DNA of 64,000 bases from Leifsonia psychrotolerans (GCF_013410665.1 NZ_JACCFM010000001.1:682001-746000); one strand, 5' to 3'; numbered from the stretch's first letter, positions 36,521 through 46,377 are shown. A program made the numbers and translations. The notes: a model not told the origin generated them from the letters alone.

Positions 36521-37848
36521 TGTTTCTCGGCTGGTTTCTTGCCGCAGCAATCGTGTTGGTCGCCTTTGGTGGCCTCATGGCCGCCGTCGACGCCGCGGTG
36601 ACCTCGCTCTCCCGTGCCGACATCGCGGAGATGGCCGAGACGTCGCGCTCGAAGAAGTCGCTCGAGGCGATTGCCGACGATACCGGCGCGCATTTGAACG
36701 CCATCAACTTTATGCGAATCATCGCCGAGACCACCGCGGCCGTGCTGGTGACGTTGTTCTTCGCAACGGCGATTGACGAATTGTGGATCGCCCTGCTGCT
36801 CGCGGCACTCATCATGACCGCGGTGTCGTTCGTGCTCGTCGGGGCCAGCCCGCGCAGCGTCGGGCGGGCCCGTCCGCGCCAACTGCTCACGTTCACGGCT
36901 CCGCTCGTGCACTTTCTGCGTTTTCTGCTCGGACCGATCGCCAACGCACTGGTCGCCCTCGGCAACCGGGTCACGCCCGGGCGGGCCGCCCTCACGACAT
37001 TCACGTCGGAAGATCAACTGCTCAGCATGGTCGACGAGGCAACCGAGCACGACGTGCTCGAAGAAGACGACCGTGAGCTCATTCACTCGATCTTCGAGTT
37101 CAACGACACCGTCGTGCGCGAGGTCATGGTGCCGCGCACCGACATGGTCACCATCGACGCCAGAGCGACGATCGGTGCCGCAATGGGCCTGTTCCTGAGT
37201 AAGGGCAACTCCCGTATGCCGGTGTTGGCCGGCGAGGTGGACGATGTCATCGGCATCCTCTACTTGCGCGATGTGGCCAAGCTCGTCTACGAGCGGCCGA
37301 TCAACGCAGACGCTCTCACGGTCGACGAGCTCGCCCGGCCGGCCCAATTCGTGCCTGAATCGATGAAAGCGGATGCCCTGCTGCGGCAGATGCAGACGGA
37401 GTCAAACCATCTGGCCATGGTTGTCGATGAGTACGGCGGAATTGCCGGACTGGTCACGATGGAAGATCTGATCGAAGAACTCGTCGGCGACATCTCAGAT
37501 GAGTACGACCGCGATGTGGTCGAGGTCGAAGACCTGGGCGATGGACACTTTCGGGTGAACGCGCGGTTGGCCGTCGATGAGCTCGGCGAATTGTTTGACC
37601 TCGACCTTGATGACGATGACGTCGACTCCGTCGGAGGCTTGCTGGCGAAGGCATTGGGGCGTCTGCCGGTGGCCGGCTCCGTCGCAACGATGAGTGGGCT
37701 GATCCTCACCGCCGAGCGCACCGAGGGTCGTCGCAAAAGAATTAGCACCGTGCTGGTAGAACGAGACGAAGCCTTGATCGATGCGCAGACCGCATTCCTG
37801 GCTCCGTCTGATGATGAAGGAGTAAATGGCAATGGCCAAGGCAGATGA
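36520..37848 (+). CDS. CNNM/CorC-type transporter-associated protein with CBS domains
   Basis: 442 aa. The N-terminal DUF21 domain has three or four helices. Then comes a CBS pair (VPRTDMVTIDARATIGAAMGLFLSKGNSRMPV and MKADALLRQMQTESNHLAMVVDEYGGIAGLVTMEDLIEELVGDI) and a CorC_HlyC C-terminal domain. Often annotated as a haemolysin; relatives affect Mg2+ or Co2+ transport. It is co-transcribed with ybeY and era. Confidence 0.92.
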   Translation: MFLGWFLAAAIVLVAFGGLMAAVDAAVTSLSRADIAEMAETSRSKKSLEAIADDTGAHLNAINFMRIIAETTAAVLVTLFFATAIDELWIALLLAALIMTAVSFVLVGASPRSVGRARPRQLLTFTAPLVHFLRFLLGPIANALVALGNRVTPGRAALTTFTSEDQLLSMVDEATEHDVLEEDDRELIHSIFEFNDTVVREVMVPRTDMVTIDARATIGAAMGLFLSKGNSRMPVLAGEVDDVIGILYLRDVAKLVYERPINADALTVDELARPAQFVPESMKADALLRQMQTESNHLAMVVDEYGGIAGLVTMEDLIEELVGDISDEYDRDVVEVEDLGDGHFRVNARLAVDELGELFDLDLDDDDVDSVGGLLAKALGRLPVAGSVATMSGLILTAERTEGRRKRISTVLVERDEALIDAQTAFLAPSDDEGVNGNGQGR

Positions 37849-38734
37849 GTACCGCGCGGGTTTCGTCTCGTTCGTCGGACGACCGAACGTGGGCAAGTCC
37901 ACACTGACCAACGCGCTCGTGGGGCAGAAGGTGGCGATCACGTCGTCGAAGCCGCAGACCACGCGTCGCGCCATCCGTGGCATTGTGCACCAGGAGAACG
38001 GCCAGCTGATTCTGGTCGACACACCCGGCATCCACCGCCCGCGCACCTTGCTCGGTGAGCGTCTCAACTCGCTCGTCACCGCTACGCTCGGCGACGTCGA
38101 CGTGATCGGCCTGTGCATTCCCGCGAACGAGCCAATCGGCCCGGGGGACAAGTTCATCAACGAACAGCTTGATGCCTTCCCGCGCGCCAAGAAGGTGGCG
38201 ATCGTCACCAAGATCGATGCGTCATCGAAGACGAGTGTTGCGAACCAGCTTCTGGCCGTGTCACAGCTGCGCGATTGGGAAGCGATCGTGCCGATCTCGG
38301 CGACCAGCCACATTCAGCTCGACACGTTGACGACCGAGCTGTTGCGTCTGCTGCCGACCAGCGAGGCGCCGCTGTACCCCGCCGACGCGGTCACCGACGA
38401 GAGCCTCGAATCGCGCATCGCCGAGTACATCCGTGAGGCCGCGCTTGAAGGGGTCACCGACGAGTTGCCCCACTCGATCGCCGTGACAATCGACGACATC
38501 ATCGAGCGCGACGATCAGGAACTGGTCGAGATCTACGCCAACCTTTTCGTCGAGCGTGACAGCCAGAAGGGCATCATCATCGGTCACGCCGGTAGTCGGC
38601 TGAAGGATGTCGGTGCGCGTGCCCGCAAGCAGATCGAGCCGCTCGTCGGCAAGCGAGTTTTCCTCTCGCTGCGCGTCAAGGTCGCGAAGGAATGGCAGCG
38701 CGACCCGAAGCAGCTGGGTCGCCTGGGCTTCTAA
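37832..38734 (+). CDS. era: GTPase Era
   Basis: 300 aa. G1 is GRPNVGKST, then TSSKPQTTR, G3 DTPGIHRP and G4 TKID. The C-terminal KH domain has RDSQKGIIIGHAGSRLKDVGARARKQIEPLVGKRVFLSLRVKVAKEWQRD. Era helps 16S rRNA maturation and 30S assembly. ATG 37832 is 9 nt from AAGGAG; ATG 37826 is only 3 nt away from it. Confidence 0.96.
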   Translation: MAKADEYRAGFVSFVGRPNVGKSTLTNALVGQKVAITSSKPQTTRRAIRGIVHQENGQLILVDTPGIHRPRTLLGERLNSLVTATLGDVDVIGLCIPANEPIGPGDKFINEQLDAFPRAKKVAIVTKIDASSKTSVANQLLAVSQLRDWEAIVPISATSHIQLDTLTTELLRLLPTSEAPLYPADAVTDESLESRIAEYIREAALEGVTDELPHSIAVTIDDIIERDDQELVEIYANLFVERDSQKGIIIGHAGSRLKDVGARARKQIEPLVGKRVFLSLRVKVAKEWQRDPKQLGRLGF

Positions 38735-38752
38735 GCGCGGAGAAACACGAGC

Positions 38753-38776
38753 GGGCGGCCGCAGAAGCAGCCGCCC
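38753..38776. terminator. Hairpin between era and the SDR gene
   Basis: GGGCGGC (38753-38759) pairs with GCCGCCC (38770-38776) across a 10-nt loop. It lies between two convergent genes and could stop both. No T-tract is present. Confidence 0.6.
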
Positions 38777-38790
38777 ACCGTTGGATCGAT

Positions 38791-39543
38791 TTAGGCGTTC
38801 AGCGTTCCGCCATCGACGGGAAGAACCACCCCGGTGACAAAGCTCGACTGATCGGAAAGCAGCCACGAGACGGCGCTGGCGATCTCGGATGCCTGGCCGA
38901 GGCGTTTCATCGGTACCTGCGCGGTGTAGATGGCCTTGTCGGCCTCGGGCAGTCCGGCCAGGGCCGCGGTGTCGATAGCGCCGGGTGCGACGGCGTTGAC
39001 CCGGATGTTGTCGGTGGCGTACTCCAGTGCGGTGCCGCGGGTCAGCGCGACGACGCCGTGCTTGGCTGCGCTATACGGGCTGAGGTTCGGGGTGGCCTTC
39101 AATCCGGCGATGGACGCCGTATTGACGATGTTGCCGCCACCGTTGGCGAGGAAATGCGCCGCTTCCGCTTTCATGCACAGGTAGGTGCCTCGCAGGGTCA
39201 CCGCGATGGTGCGGTCCCACTCGGCGTCGGTGACCTGGTCGATGCGGTGTGGCATGGCGCCGATTCCGGCGTTGTTGGCGGCCAAGTGCAGGCCGCCGAA
39301 GGTCGCGACGGCGAAGTCGATCAAAGCGTTCACCTCGGCCTCATCGGCGACATTGGCGTGTTTGAACGCGGCCTGTCCGCCCGCCGCCACAATCTGGTCG
39401 ACGATGCTCTGGCCGGCCGTGTCGTTCACATCGGACACGACAACGCTGGCTCCGTCGGCGGCCAGGCGCAGGGCGATTGCGGCCCCGATGCCTGCGCCAC
39501 CGGCGGTGACCAGGGCGACCTTGTTTTCGAGTACTGCTGACAT
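38791..39543 (-). CDS. Short-chain dehydrogenase/reductase (SDR)
   Basis: 250 aa classical SDR. Cofactor motif TAGGAGIG, then NNAG, and the catalytic Ser/Tyr/Lys (NTASIAG; YSAAK). The C-terminal SSFVTGVVLPVDGG is typical. An Asp after the second strand (VVSDVND) predicts NAD preference. The substrate is unknown. GGAG lies before ATG 39543, and a strong 25-bp near-palindrome sits in the promoter. It is not part of an obvious operon. Confidence 0.93.
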   Translation of the reverse strand: MSAVLENKVALVTAGGAGIGAAIALRLAADGASVVVSDVNDTAGQSIVDQIVAAGGQAAFKHANVADEAEVNALIDFAVATFGGLHLAANNAGIGAMPHRIDQVTDAEWDRTIAVTLRGTYLCMKAEAAHFLANGGGNIVNTASIAGLKATPNLSPYSAAKHGVVALTRGTALEYATDNIRVNAVAPGAIDTAALAGLPEADKAIYTAQVPMKRLGQASEIASAVSWLLSDQSSFVTGVVLPVDGGTLNA

Positions 39544-39573
39544 GGTGGTTCTCCTTCGACGAGTGTGTCAAAA

Positions 39574-39598
39574 ATATACTGTCTTTACGACAGCATAT
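39574..39598. promoter_or_regulatory. 25-bp near-palindrome upstream of the SDR gene
   Basis: The arms ATATACTGTC (39574-39583) and GACAGCATAT (39589-39598) match at 9 of 10 positions around TTTAC. It is 30 bp upstream of the SDR ATG and covers the expected promoter. The size and symmetry fit a dimeric TetR- or GntR-type repressor site, but no repressor gene is adjacent. Confidence 0.6.
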
Positions 39599-39713
39599 GC
39601 CTGTTGGGTGGGAGCGCGGTCGGTGTACATCCAGCGGATGATTTCGGCCGCCGTGCGAGCGAGATCGGGGCTGGGGCTCGGTTCGATCGGAGTAAGCACC
39701 ATACTCTTGAACG

Positions 39714-41576
39714 ATGAGCGAAACGATGGCCGCAGAGGAACCCTTTGTGCAGCGTTTTCGCTGGGCGTTTGAGCCCATCGCCGCAGTCGCCTTCCTGTTT
39801 CTCTGGTCATTCGTTGCGCTCTGGACGGGGGAGCGCGGTGCGTTCAGCGCGATCATTCTGCTGGCCGCGGCACTCGGAATTTCCCGCATTCTCCCCGGTG
39901 GAGCCTTGGCCGCGGGGGTCTTCTCCCTCATGCTGATCGCCGGCCAGCTCGTGCCCGGGCTCGGCAACCCGGCCTGGGCGCTGTGCCTGGTCGGACTGTT
40001 CGTCTTCTTCGGCTCAAGCGCCTACGGCTCTCGGGCTGCGCGGGGTGTCGGCCTGACCGGAGCCTTCGTCGTGTCGGCGATCGTCGGTTTCGGTCTGCTG
40101 GCCTCCGGGGGAATCTTCGGTTCTGCCGGCCTACTCGGCTCGACGGGGGTGCTCGGCACCATGATCGTGCTCGGCATTCACGCGGTCGGCCTGCAGATGA
40201 TTGGGGCGCTGCTCGTCGGTGCGTGGCTGACGGGACTGCTCGTCAAGATTCACGCCGAGCGGCGAGCGCAACCCGGCGAACGTCCCCTGAGCGGTTTCGA
40301 GGGGTGGCTGATGAGGCGTGACGAGACGGCCTCTCGCGGAGAAAGCCTGCTTCCCGTCGGTCCGTCCCGCTGGGTTCGTCAATTGACCATGCGCCAGTTC
40401 GCCGCAGACGCTCTGATCGCGGTTCTCTTCGTGCTGCTCGGTTTCGTCTCCTCAAGCAATAGTTCAGTCGGTGAGACCGTCGTGGTGCTCGGGTTCGGGG
40501 CCGCCCTGAGTGTGCGGCGCCTGTCACCATCCGCCGCACTGATGATTGCGTGGGCGACCGCACTGCTGCAGATGGGCTTTGGCCTCGACACGCTCACGGC
40601 CAACGTCGTAATTCTGGCGGTGCTCTATGCAACGGCGGCCTACGGGGGACGCATCCTGAAGTGGGTGGGTCTGGCCTCGGTGGGTGTGGGCGCGCTCGTT
40701 GCCTCAGCGTATTTGGTGCTCGTCAACTCGGGGGAGTTTCCCTCAGTCGGCCTGGCCGAGTTGGCTTTCGCCGGAGTGGCACCGGGCGTGCTCGGGCGTA
40801 TAGCAAGTCAAATCGCGTTGTATTTCATCGCCTGCCTGGCCGTGCTCGGCCTCTCGTGGACGCTCGGACTGCTCGTGCGTACCTGGCATAACGCCAGACA
40901 GAGCCGTCGACAGGAGGCCCGGGCCGTCGACGACCAGCGTGCCGCCGAACGCACCGTGGTGGTCGAGCAGGAGCGCAACCGTATCGCCCGTGATATGCAT
41001 GACGTTGTCGCCCATTCTCTCGCTGTCGTCATTGCCCAGTCGGATGGCGCCCGGTATGCACGGGCGACCGATCCGGCCGCCGTCGACTCTGCGCTCAGCA
41101 CCATCTCGCTCACCGCCCGAGAGGCGTTGGCCGACGTGCGCATCCTGCTCACCCAACTCCGCCAGGAGCAGTCGAGCGGTCCTCAGCCGGTGCTGGCAGA
41201 CCTGGGCCGCCTGATCGAGCAGATGCGGGGCACGGGGCTGAGCGTGGTCTGGCGCAACTCGGGAACACCGTTCGCGCTGGGCTCCGGTGCCCAGTTGGCC
41301 GTGTACCGCATCATCCAGGAGGCGCTCACCAACGCGCTGCGCCATGGTGATCCAGACCACCGCGTCCGCCTCGAGCTCAGCTGGGAGCCGACTGAGCTGG
41401 TCGTGACCGTCGAAAATGCCGTGCGGGACACGGCAATGGACCACGGGGCTGTCGGCCACGGCGTGCCCGGCATGCGGGAACGCGCCGTGCTGGCGGGAGG
41501 CACACTCACCACCGAGAGTGTGAACCGCCGCTTTCTGGTGACCGCCACACTTCCGGCTGGGAGGCCACACGCATGA
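39714..41576 (+). CDS. NarL-type sensor histidine kinase, multi-membrane
   Basis: 620 aa. About ten membrane helices lie in two blocks (residues about 20-175 and 215-390), separated by a cytosolic loop. HisKA_3 follows (RIARDMHDVVAHSLAVVIAQ) and then an HATPase domain ending in GHGVPGMRERAVLAGG. The lack of an external sensor suggests an intramembrane signal. ATG 39714 is used; ATG 39726 is possible. It overlaps the regulator gene by 4 bp. Confidence 0.92.
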   Translation: MSETMAAEEPFVQRFRWAFEPIAAVAFLFLWSFVALWTGERGAFSAIILLAAALGISRILPGGALAAGVFSLMLIAGQLVPGLGNPAWALCLVGLFVFFGSSAYGSRAARGVGLTGAFVVSAIVGFGLLASGGIFGSAGLLGSTGVLGTMIVLGIHAVGLQMIGALLVGAWLTGLLVKIHAERRAQPGERPLSGFEGWLMRRDETASRGESLLPVGPSRWVRQLTMRQFAADALIAVLFVLLGFVSSSNSSVGETVVVLGFGAALSVRRLSPSAALMIAWATALLQMGFGLDTLTANVVILAVLYATAAYGGRILKWVGLASVGVGALVASAYLVLVNSGEFPSVGLAELAFAGVAPGVLGRIASQIALYFIACLAVLGLSWTLGLLVRTWHNARQSRRQEARAVDDQRAAERTVVVEQERNRIARDMHDVVAHSLAVVIAQSDGARYARATDPAAVDSALSTISLTAREALADVRILLTQLRQEQSSGPQPVLADLGRLIEQMRGTGLSVVWRNSGTPFALGSGAQLAVYRIIQEALTNALRHGDPDHRVRLELSWEPTELVVTVENAVRDTAMDHGAVGHGVPGMRERAVLAGGTLTTESVNRRFLVTATLPAGRPHA

Positions 41577-42274
41577 TGACACCACCCACGATCCGCGTCG
41601 CCCTGGTCGATGATCAGGCGCTCTTCCGAGCGGGAATTCGGATGCTCGTCTCGTCGCAACCCGACCTTGAATTCGTCGGTGAGGCCGGTAACGGTTCCGA
41701 AGGCGTGCAGATGGCGGCCGAGAAACGGCCTGATGTGATTCTGATGGACATCCGAATGCCCGTGATGGATGGCATCCGTGCCACCGAACTGATCCTGGCC
41801 GGGGCCGATGCGCGGGGCGAAACCCCGCCGCGCATTGTCGTGCTCACCACATTCGATCTCGACGAGAGCGCGACGAAAGCCATTCGGGGCGGTGCCAGCG
41901 GATTTCTACTCAAGGATGCCGACCCCGAGTTTCTGCTCGCCTCAATTCGCACGGTACATGCCGGCAGCTCGGTGATCGCGGCGTCGGCCACCCGCGAGCT
42001 ATTTGAGCACTTCGAGCGGCGCCAAGCCCTTCACGAACCGGTTCCCGCGGCGTTCCACACACTCACCGGTCGTGAACGGGAGATCTTCGAGCTTGCCGCG
42101 CGCGGTCTGAGCAACTCAGAGATCGCGGCGGGGGAATTTCTTTCCGAGGCCACGGTGAAAACACACATCAGTCGCATCCTGTCCAAGCTCACGCTGCGTG
42201 ACCGCGTTCAGCTCGTGGTGTTCGCCTTTCAACATCGTTTGACCCACAAGGACGGCGCCCGTTCCGTCGACTGA
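41573..42274 (+). CDS. NarL/LuxR-type response regulator
   Basis: 233 aa. Receiver domain: IRVALVDDQALFRAGIRML with phospho-Asp in VILMDIRMPVMDG. LuxR-type DNA-binding domain: LTGREREIFELAARGLSNSEIAAGEFLSEATVKTHISRILSKL. It is coupled to the kinase by an ATGA overlap. The lipid-modification pair downstream is a plausible target because relatives of such systems sense envelope stress, but the 126-bp gap shows no clear binding site. Confidence 0.94.
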   Translation: MMTPPTIRVALVDDQALFRAGIRMLVSSQPDLEFVGEAGNGSEGVQMAAEKRPDVILMDIRMPVMDGIRATELILAGADARGETPPRIVVLTTFDLDESATKAIRGGASGFLLKDADPEFLLASIRTVHAGSSVIAASATRELFEHFERRQALHEPVPAAFHTLTGREREIFELAARGLSNSEIAAGEFLSEATVKTHISRILSKLTLRDRVQLVVFAFQHRLTHKDGARSVD

Positions 42275-42400
42275 GACGGGAGTCGTGAATTCGCTGAGCG
42301 TCTCCTGGGCGTCGGTCAGGCTACCCTGAATCCTCGCTCAGAACCTGTCGCCTGAGCCCTGTAGTCGGCGCGGAGGTGTGAGAGTAGCAGCGGAGGATCG

Positions 42401-43654
42401 ATGAACAATCCACTGCTGAACGCCGACATCGTCGGCGGGCCGCTGCTCGTCGGGTTGTATGCGGGTGCCAGCGTGTTCTGTCTGGTGCTGCTGCTGCGCC
42501 GACGGCCGTTGCGCGGTGCGCTCATCACGACTCTCGTGGTGCTGGTCGCTCTGCTTCTCGGGTGGATGCTGGCCTGGCTGATCAGCGACGTCTGGAACGT
42601 CTACGGAATCTCGCTTTCTGTGGTCACGCGACTGTGGGTGAGTGTCTGCGTCGCCGGAGTTGCGTTGGCGGTCACCAATCTGTTCCGCAGTCGGTGGCGG
42701 CGAAAGATCATCGCACTCATCGCAATTCCGCTCTTCATACTCACTGCGGCATTGGGCATCAACGCGGATTTCGGGGCCTTCACGACCGTGCGCAGTGCGC
42801 TCGGGCTGCCGCTCTATCCAGCCCTTGACACCTCGACGGTTGCGCATCCCGACCTGAGTCACGGCACTGTCGGCACCGTCACGATTCCCGCCTCCACGTC
42901 GCACTTCGACGCCCGTCAGGCGCTTGTCTATCTGCCCCCGGTGGCCCGTCGGGCCGACCCTCCGATTTTGCCGGTGATGGAGCTGATGTCGGGTCAACCC
43001 GGTGGCCCGGTCGACCTCTTTTCGTCGGGTCACTTGGCCACGGTGCTCGACGAGTATGCGCAAAGCCACAACGGCTACGCGCCCATCGTCGTGGTGCCTG
43101 ACCAGCTCGGCTCGCCCGAGCGCAACCCGATGTGTCTCGATTCGCCGCTCGGCAACTCGGCGAGCTACCTGACCGTGGATGTACCCCACTGGATCCGCGC
43201 CCACTTTCGGGTGTCGGCCGAGCCCGACGGGTGGGCCATTGGGGGATTCTCGCAGGGCGCGACCTGCTCGATGCAACTCGGCCCGGCGCATCCGGAACTC
43301 TACGGAACCATTCTCGCCATCTCATCTGAACTGGTTCCGCAAAACGGCACATTGCGCAACACCATCACGGCGGGCTTTGGCGGGGATGCTGCGGCCTTCG
43401 CTGCCGCTGCGCCCTCGGCGATCCTGTTGGCCCACGCGCCCTATCACGGCATGAAGGCCATTTTCGTGGTGGGCGGGAATGATGATCGTTACCTGCCGTG
43501 GTCCGAGATCCTCGCCTCCAGCGCAACCCGGGCCGGTGTGGAATCCACACTGCTTGTGTCGCCGGGGACCGCGCACGACTGGCATACCGTCACCTGGGCC
43601 TTCACGAACACGATCCCGCTCGTCGCGGCAGATCTCGGCCTGGCTGCGCGATGA
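42401..43654 (+). CDS. Membrane-anchored esterase, putative aminoacyl-lipid hydrolase
   Basis: 417 aa. Three or four membrane helices (about 10-130) precede an exported esterase domain with the nucleophile elbow GGFSQGATC and a late His in GTAHDWHTV, of the esterase D/mycolyltransferase-like fold. It has GGAGG before ATG 42401 and overlaps the MprF-like gene by 4 bp. In corynebacteria and enterococci, hydrolases of aminoacylated phosphatidylglycerol are encoded beside the synthase, so this gene may remove what its partner adds. This is inferred from context. Confidence 0.75.
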   Translation: MNNPLLNADIVGGPLLVGLYAGASVFCLVLLLRRRPLRGALITTLVVLVALLLGWMLAWLISDVWNVYGISLSVVTRLWVSVCVAGVALAVTNLFRSRWRRKIIALIAIPLFILTAALGINADFGAFTTVRSALGLPLYPALDTSTVAHPDLSHGTVGTVTIPASTSHFDARQALVYLPPVARRADPPILPVMELMSGQPGGPVDLFSSGHLATVLDEYAQSHNGYAPIVVVPDQLGSPERNPMCLDSPLGNSASYLTVDVPHWIRAHFRVSAEPDGWAIGGFSQGATCSMQLGPAHPELYGTILAISSELVPQNGTLRNTITAGFGGDAAAFAAAAPSAILLAHAPYHGMKAIFVVGGNDDRYLPWSEILASSATRAGVESTLLVSPGTAHDWHTVTWAFTNTIPLVAADLGLAAR

Positions 43655-46107
43655 AAGGAGTCCTCAGGCTGGCTGAACGCCAACCGTTCGCGCTCGGGTA
43701 CGCCGCACTGATTCTGGTCACGGCATTCATCGCCGACGCCGTGCGGATGCCGGCCGGGCGAATTCACCTCCTCGTCGGAACCGGCTACGACTCTGTCGTG
43801 CACCTCGGCCGCTGGTGGTCACCGCTTGGTTCGGTGTTCTTCACCGCCGGCAGCGCCCAACTGGTGGTCGTCCTGGTTGCCGCAGTGCTCGTTCTGGGCT
43901 CCGCCGAACGTCTCATGGGGAGTGCGCGCACGGTCGTGGCCTTCGTGACAACCGCGGTTCTCGGCCCCGGCATCGGCATTCTCCTGCAGAGCGTCGGTGT
44001 GGCCGGCGGAGAGCTGTGGTCACAGCATGTGCGTGGCCTGTGGGTGATCGACCCGCTGACGCCCATTACCGGCAGCATCATGGCGGCCAGCTGCTTTGCC
44101 GGCCCACTCTGGCGACGCCGCATCCGGGTCGTCACCCTCGCCAGTGTGCTCATGCTGGTGCTCTACTCCGGCCAACCCGCCGATCTGTATCGCCTGGTCG
44201 CGGCGTTAGCAGGGTGGGGACTCGGTTTCGCTTTTCAGCCACGCCCGGTCAGATTCATGTGGCGTCGGAGCTCACATCACGAGACCCGCACCCTGCTCGC
44301 GGCCGTCGTCGGCGTTCTCGCCCTCGGACCCGTCGTGACCAGCTTCTCGGGCGGTCGCTTCGGGATTCTGGCGCCCCTCGGGCTGCTCTTCAATCCCGAC
44401 TTCTCGGGCGCCGGCATCGAACGGGACCGCTGCCTCTTCGGCGACGTCACCCTGCAGTGTGTGCACGAGCTGACGCTCGAACGCCTCGGCGGTGTCGGCC
44501 CGGTGCTGGTCAGCCTGTTGCCGCTGCTCGTTCTGCTCGTCGCCGCGTACGGTCTGTCACGGGGAAGGCGGTTCGCGGCCTGGTTGGCGATTGGTGTGAA
44601 CCTCGGACTGGCCGCGCTCGGAGCCTGGTACTACGGTTTGCTCCCCATCAGTGGTCAGTCGTTCGTCTGGCATCCGCATGCCACGCGCTACTGGGAGATC
44701 GCTCTCACCCTCGTCGTCTCGGTGCTCGTTCCGGCCGCCACCGCCGTCGTACTCGTGCTGAACCTGAAGCAGTTCCCCGTGCGGAGTCGCCCGGGCGGGC
44801 CGCGCCGGTTCGCCCTGACGGCCGCGGCGACGCTGCTGGTGCTCTCGACCGTCTACGTCGGACTTGGCGGCCTGCTGCGCAGCGGGTTCAGCCCGCAACC
44901 GAGTTTTCTCGACCTTCTCGCGGATGTGCCGGAACGTTTCATACCCGTCGGCTTTTTGCGTATCGAACGGGTCTCGTTTCTGCCGACGAATTGGCTCACG
45001 GGCACGCTCTACCACTGGGTCGGCCCGGTGTTCTGGATCGTCGTGATCGTGGGCGCCATCCTCTGTCTGCGCGCGGCGCCGGTCGGGGCGAATCCCGAGC
45101 ACGCCCGCACGCTGCGCACTCTTCTCGAGGCGGGCGGCGGTGGATCCCTCGCCTACCTCGCGACCTGGGCGGGCAACTCGTATTGGTTCGCTCCCTCCGG
45201 AACGACCATGATCGCCTATCGGGTGGTGAACGACGTGGCCATCACGACGAGCGATCCAATCGGGCCCGACACGGATGTTCCGGAGGCCATAGCCGAGTTC
45301 GCCACGATGTGCGACGACCACGGTTGGATTCCCGTCTTTTACAGCCTGCACGAACGGTGGCAGGGCCTGTTCGCCGAAATGGGCTGGCAGACAATGAGCG
45401 TGGGGGAGGAGACGGTATTGCGGCCGCGACTCTGGGATACGACGGGCAAGAAGTGGCAGGACATCCGCTCGTCAATCAACCGCGCCGACCGCGCGGGGGT
45501 GCGGGCCGAATGGACGAGCTATCGAGCGCTGCCGGTGCTGGAATCGCTACAGATCGCCGAGATTTCAGAGCAGTGGGTGCAGGAGAAGGGACTGCCGGAG
45601 CTCGGCTTCACGCTGGGCGGCATCGACGAGCTGCGCGATCCGGACGTTCGGCTGATGCTGGCCGTTGACGCCGACGACCGCGTACACGCCGTGACGAGCT
45701 GGATGCCGAGCTACCGCGAGGGCGTCATCGTCGGGTGGACCCTCGACTTCATGCGCCGTCGCCCGGACAGCATGAACGGAGTGATGGAGTTCTTGATTGC
45801 GCAGACCGCCCGCATGATGAGCGAACGGCCGGAGATCGAGTTTTTGAGTCTTTCGGCCGCGCCGCTCGCTCACACCGAAGAGCTTCCTGGCCGTCTGCTC
45901 GACTTCGTCGGGCGGGTGCTCGAGCCGGTCTACGGATTTCACTCTCTGCTCGCTTTCAAACGTAAATTCCAGCCCGAATTCCAGCCCTTGTTCATGGCCT
46001 ACCCCGAGCCTGTCGCTTTGCCCGCGATCGGTGTCGCGTTGGCGCGGGCCTATCTCCCGGATCTGTCGGTGCGAGAAGCGCTCGCCTTCGTGCGTGGTCT
46101 CGGCTAA
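43651..46107 (+). CDS. MprF-like lipid aminoacyltransferase with rhomboid-like N-terminus
   Basis: 818 aa. The first 200 residues form helices resembling a rhomboid fold (GRWWSPLGSVFFTAG), but the protease GxSG motif is not evident. More membrane helices follow to about 500, then a DUF2156 aminoacyl-tRNA-dependent transferase domain (AYRVVNDVAITTSDPIG, LHERWQGLFAEMGWQTMSVGEETVL). Such enzymes add Lys or Ala to phosphatidylglycerol, lowering surface charge and increasing resistance to cationic peptides. ATG 43651 forms an ATGA overlap with the esterase. Confidence 0.8.
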   Translation: MKGVLRLAERQPFALGYAALILVTAFIADAVRMPAGRIHLLVGTGYDSVVHLGRWWSPLGSVFFTAGSAQLVVVLVAAVLVLGSAERLMGSARTVVAFVTTAVLGPGIGILLQSVGVAGGELWSQHVRGLWVIDPLTPITGSIMAASCFAGPLWRRRIRVVTLASVLMLVLYSGQPADLYRLVAALAGWGLGFAFQPRPVRFMWRRSSHHETRTLLAAVVGVLALGPVVTSFSGGRFGILAPLGLLFNPDFSGAGIERDRCLFGDVTLQCVHELTLERLGGVGPVLVSLLPLLVLLVAAYGLSRGRRFAAWLAIGVNLGLAALGAWYYGLLPISGQSFVWHPHATRYWEIALTLVVSVLVPAATAVVLVLNLKQFPVRSRPGGPRRFALTAAATLLVLSTVYVGLGGLLRSGFSPQPSFLDLLADVPERFIPVGFLRIERVSFLPTNWLTGTLYHWVGPVFWIVVIVGAILCLRAAPVGANPEHARTLRTLLEAGGGGSLAYLATWAGNSYWFAPSGTTMIAYRVVNDVAITTSDPIGPDTDVPEAIAEFATMCDDHGWIPVFYSLHERWQGLFAEMGWQTMSVGEETVLRPRLWDTTGKKWQDIRSSINRADRAGVRAEWTSYRALPVLESLQIAEISEQWVQEKGLPELGFTLGGIDELRDPDVRLMLAVDADDRVHAVTSWMPSYREGVIVGWTLDFMRRRPDSMNGVMEFLIAQTARMMSERPEIEFLSLSAAPLAHTEELPGRLLDFVGRVLEPVYGFHSLLAFKRKFQPEFQPLFMAYPEPVALPAIGVALARAYLPDLSVREALAFVRGLG

Positions 46108-46275
46108 CTGGTGCCTGTGGGTTCGCCGGTCGGCGAGCCCGACCAGCCGCCCGCGGTCGGCCCCGACCAGCCGCCCTCGGTCGGCCCCGACCCTTCGCTG
46201 ATTGAGCTCCCCTCCCGCTGATTGAGCTCCCCTCCCGCTGATCGAGCCCACCCCGCCGATCGACCCCACCCCGCT

Positions 46276-46343
46276 GATCGAGCCTGTCGAGATCCCGCGA
46301 GCCATCCTCGAGACCGTGGACCGAGGTCTCGACAAGCTCGACC
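46276..46343. repeat. Dispersed hairpin repeat, copy 1
   Basis: GATCGAGCCTGTCGAGATC (46276-46294) and GGTCTCGACAAGCTCGACC (46325-46343) form inverted arms around a 30-bp centre. Copy 2 is 210 bp downstream, and a related copy lies at 58277-58344. Confidence 0.75.
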
Positions 46344-46377
46344 CACGGCTCGGTGATCGCCCCGCACCCCTCCCGCC

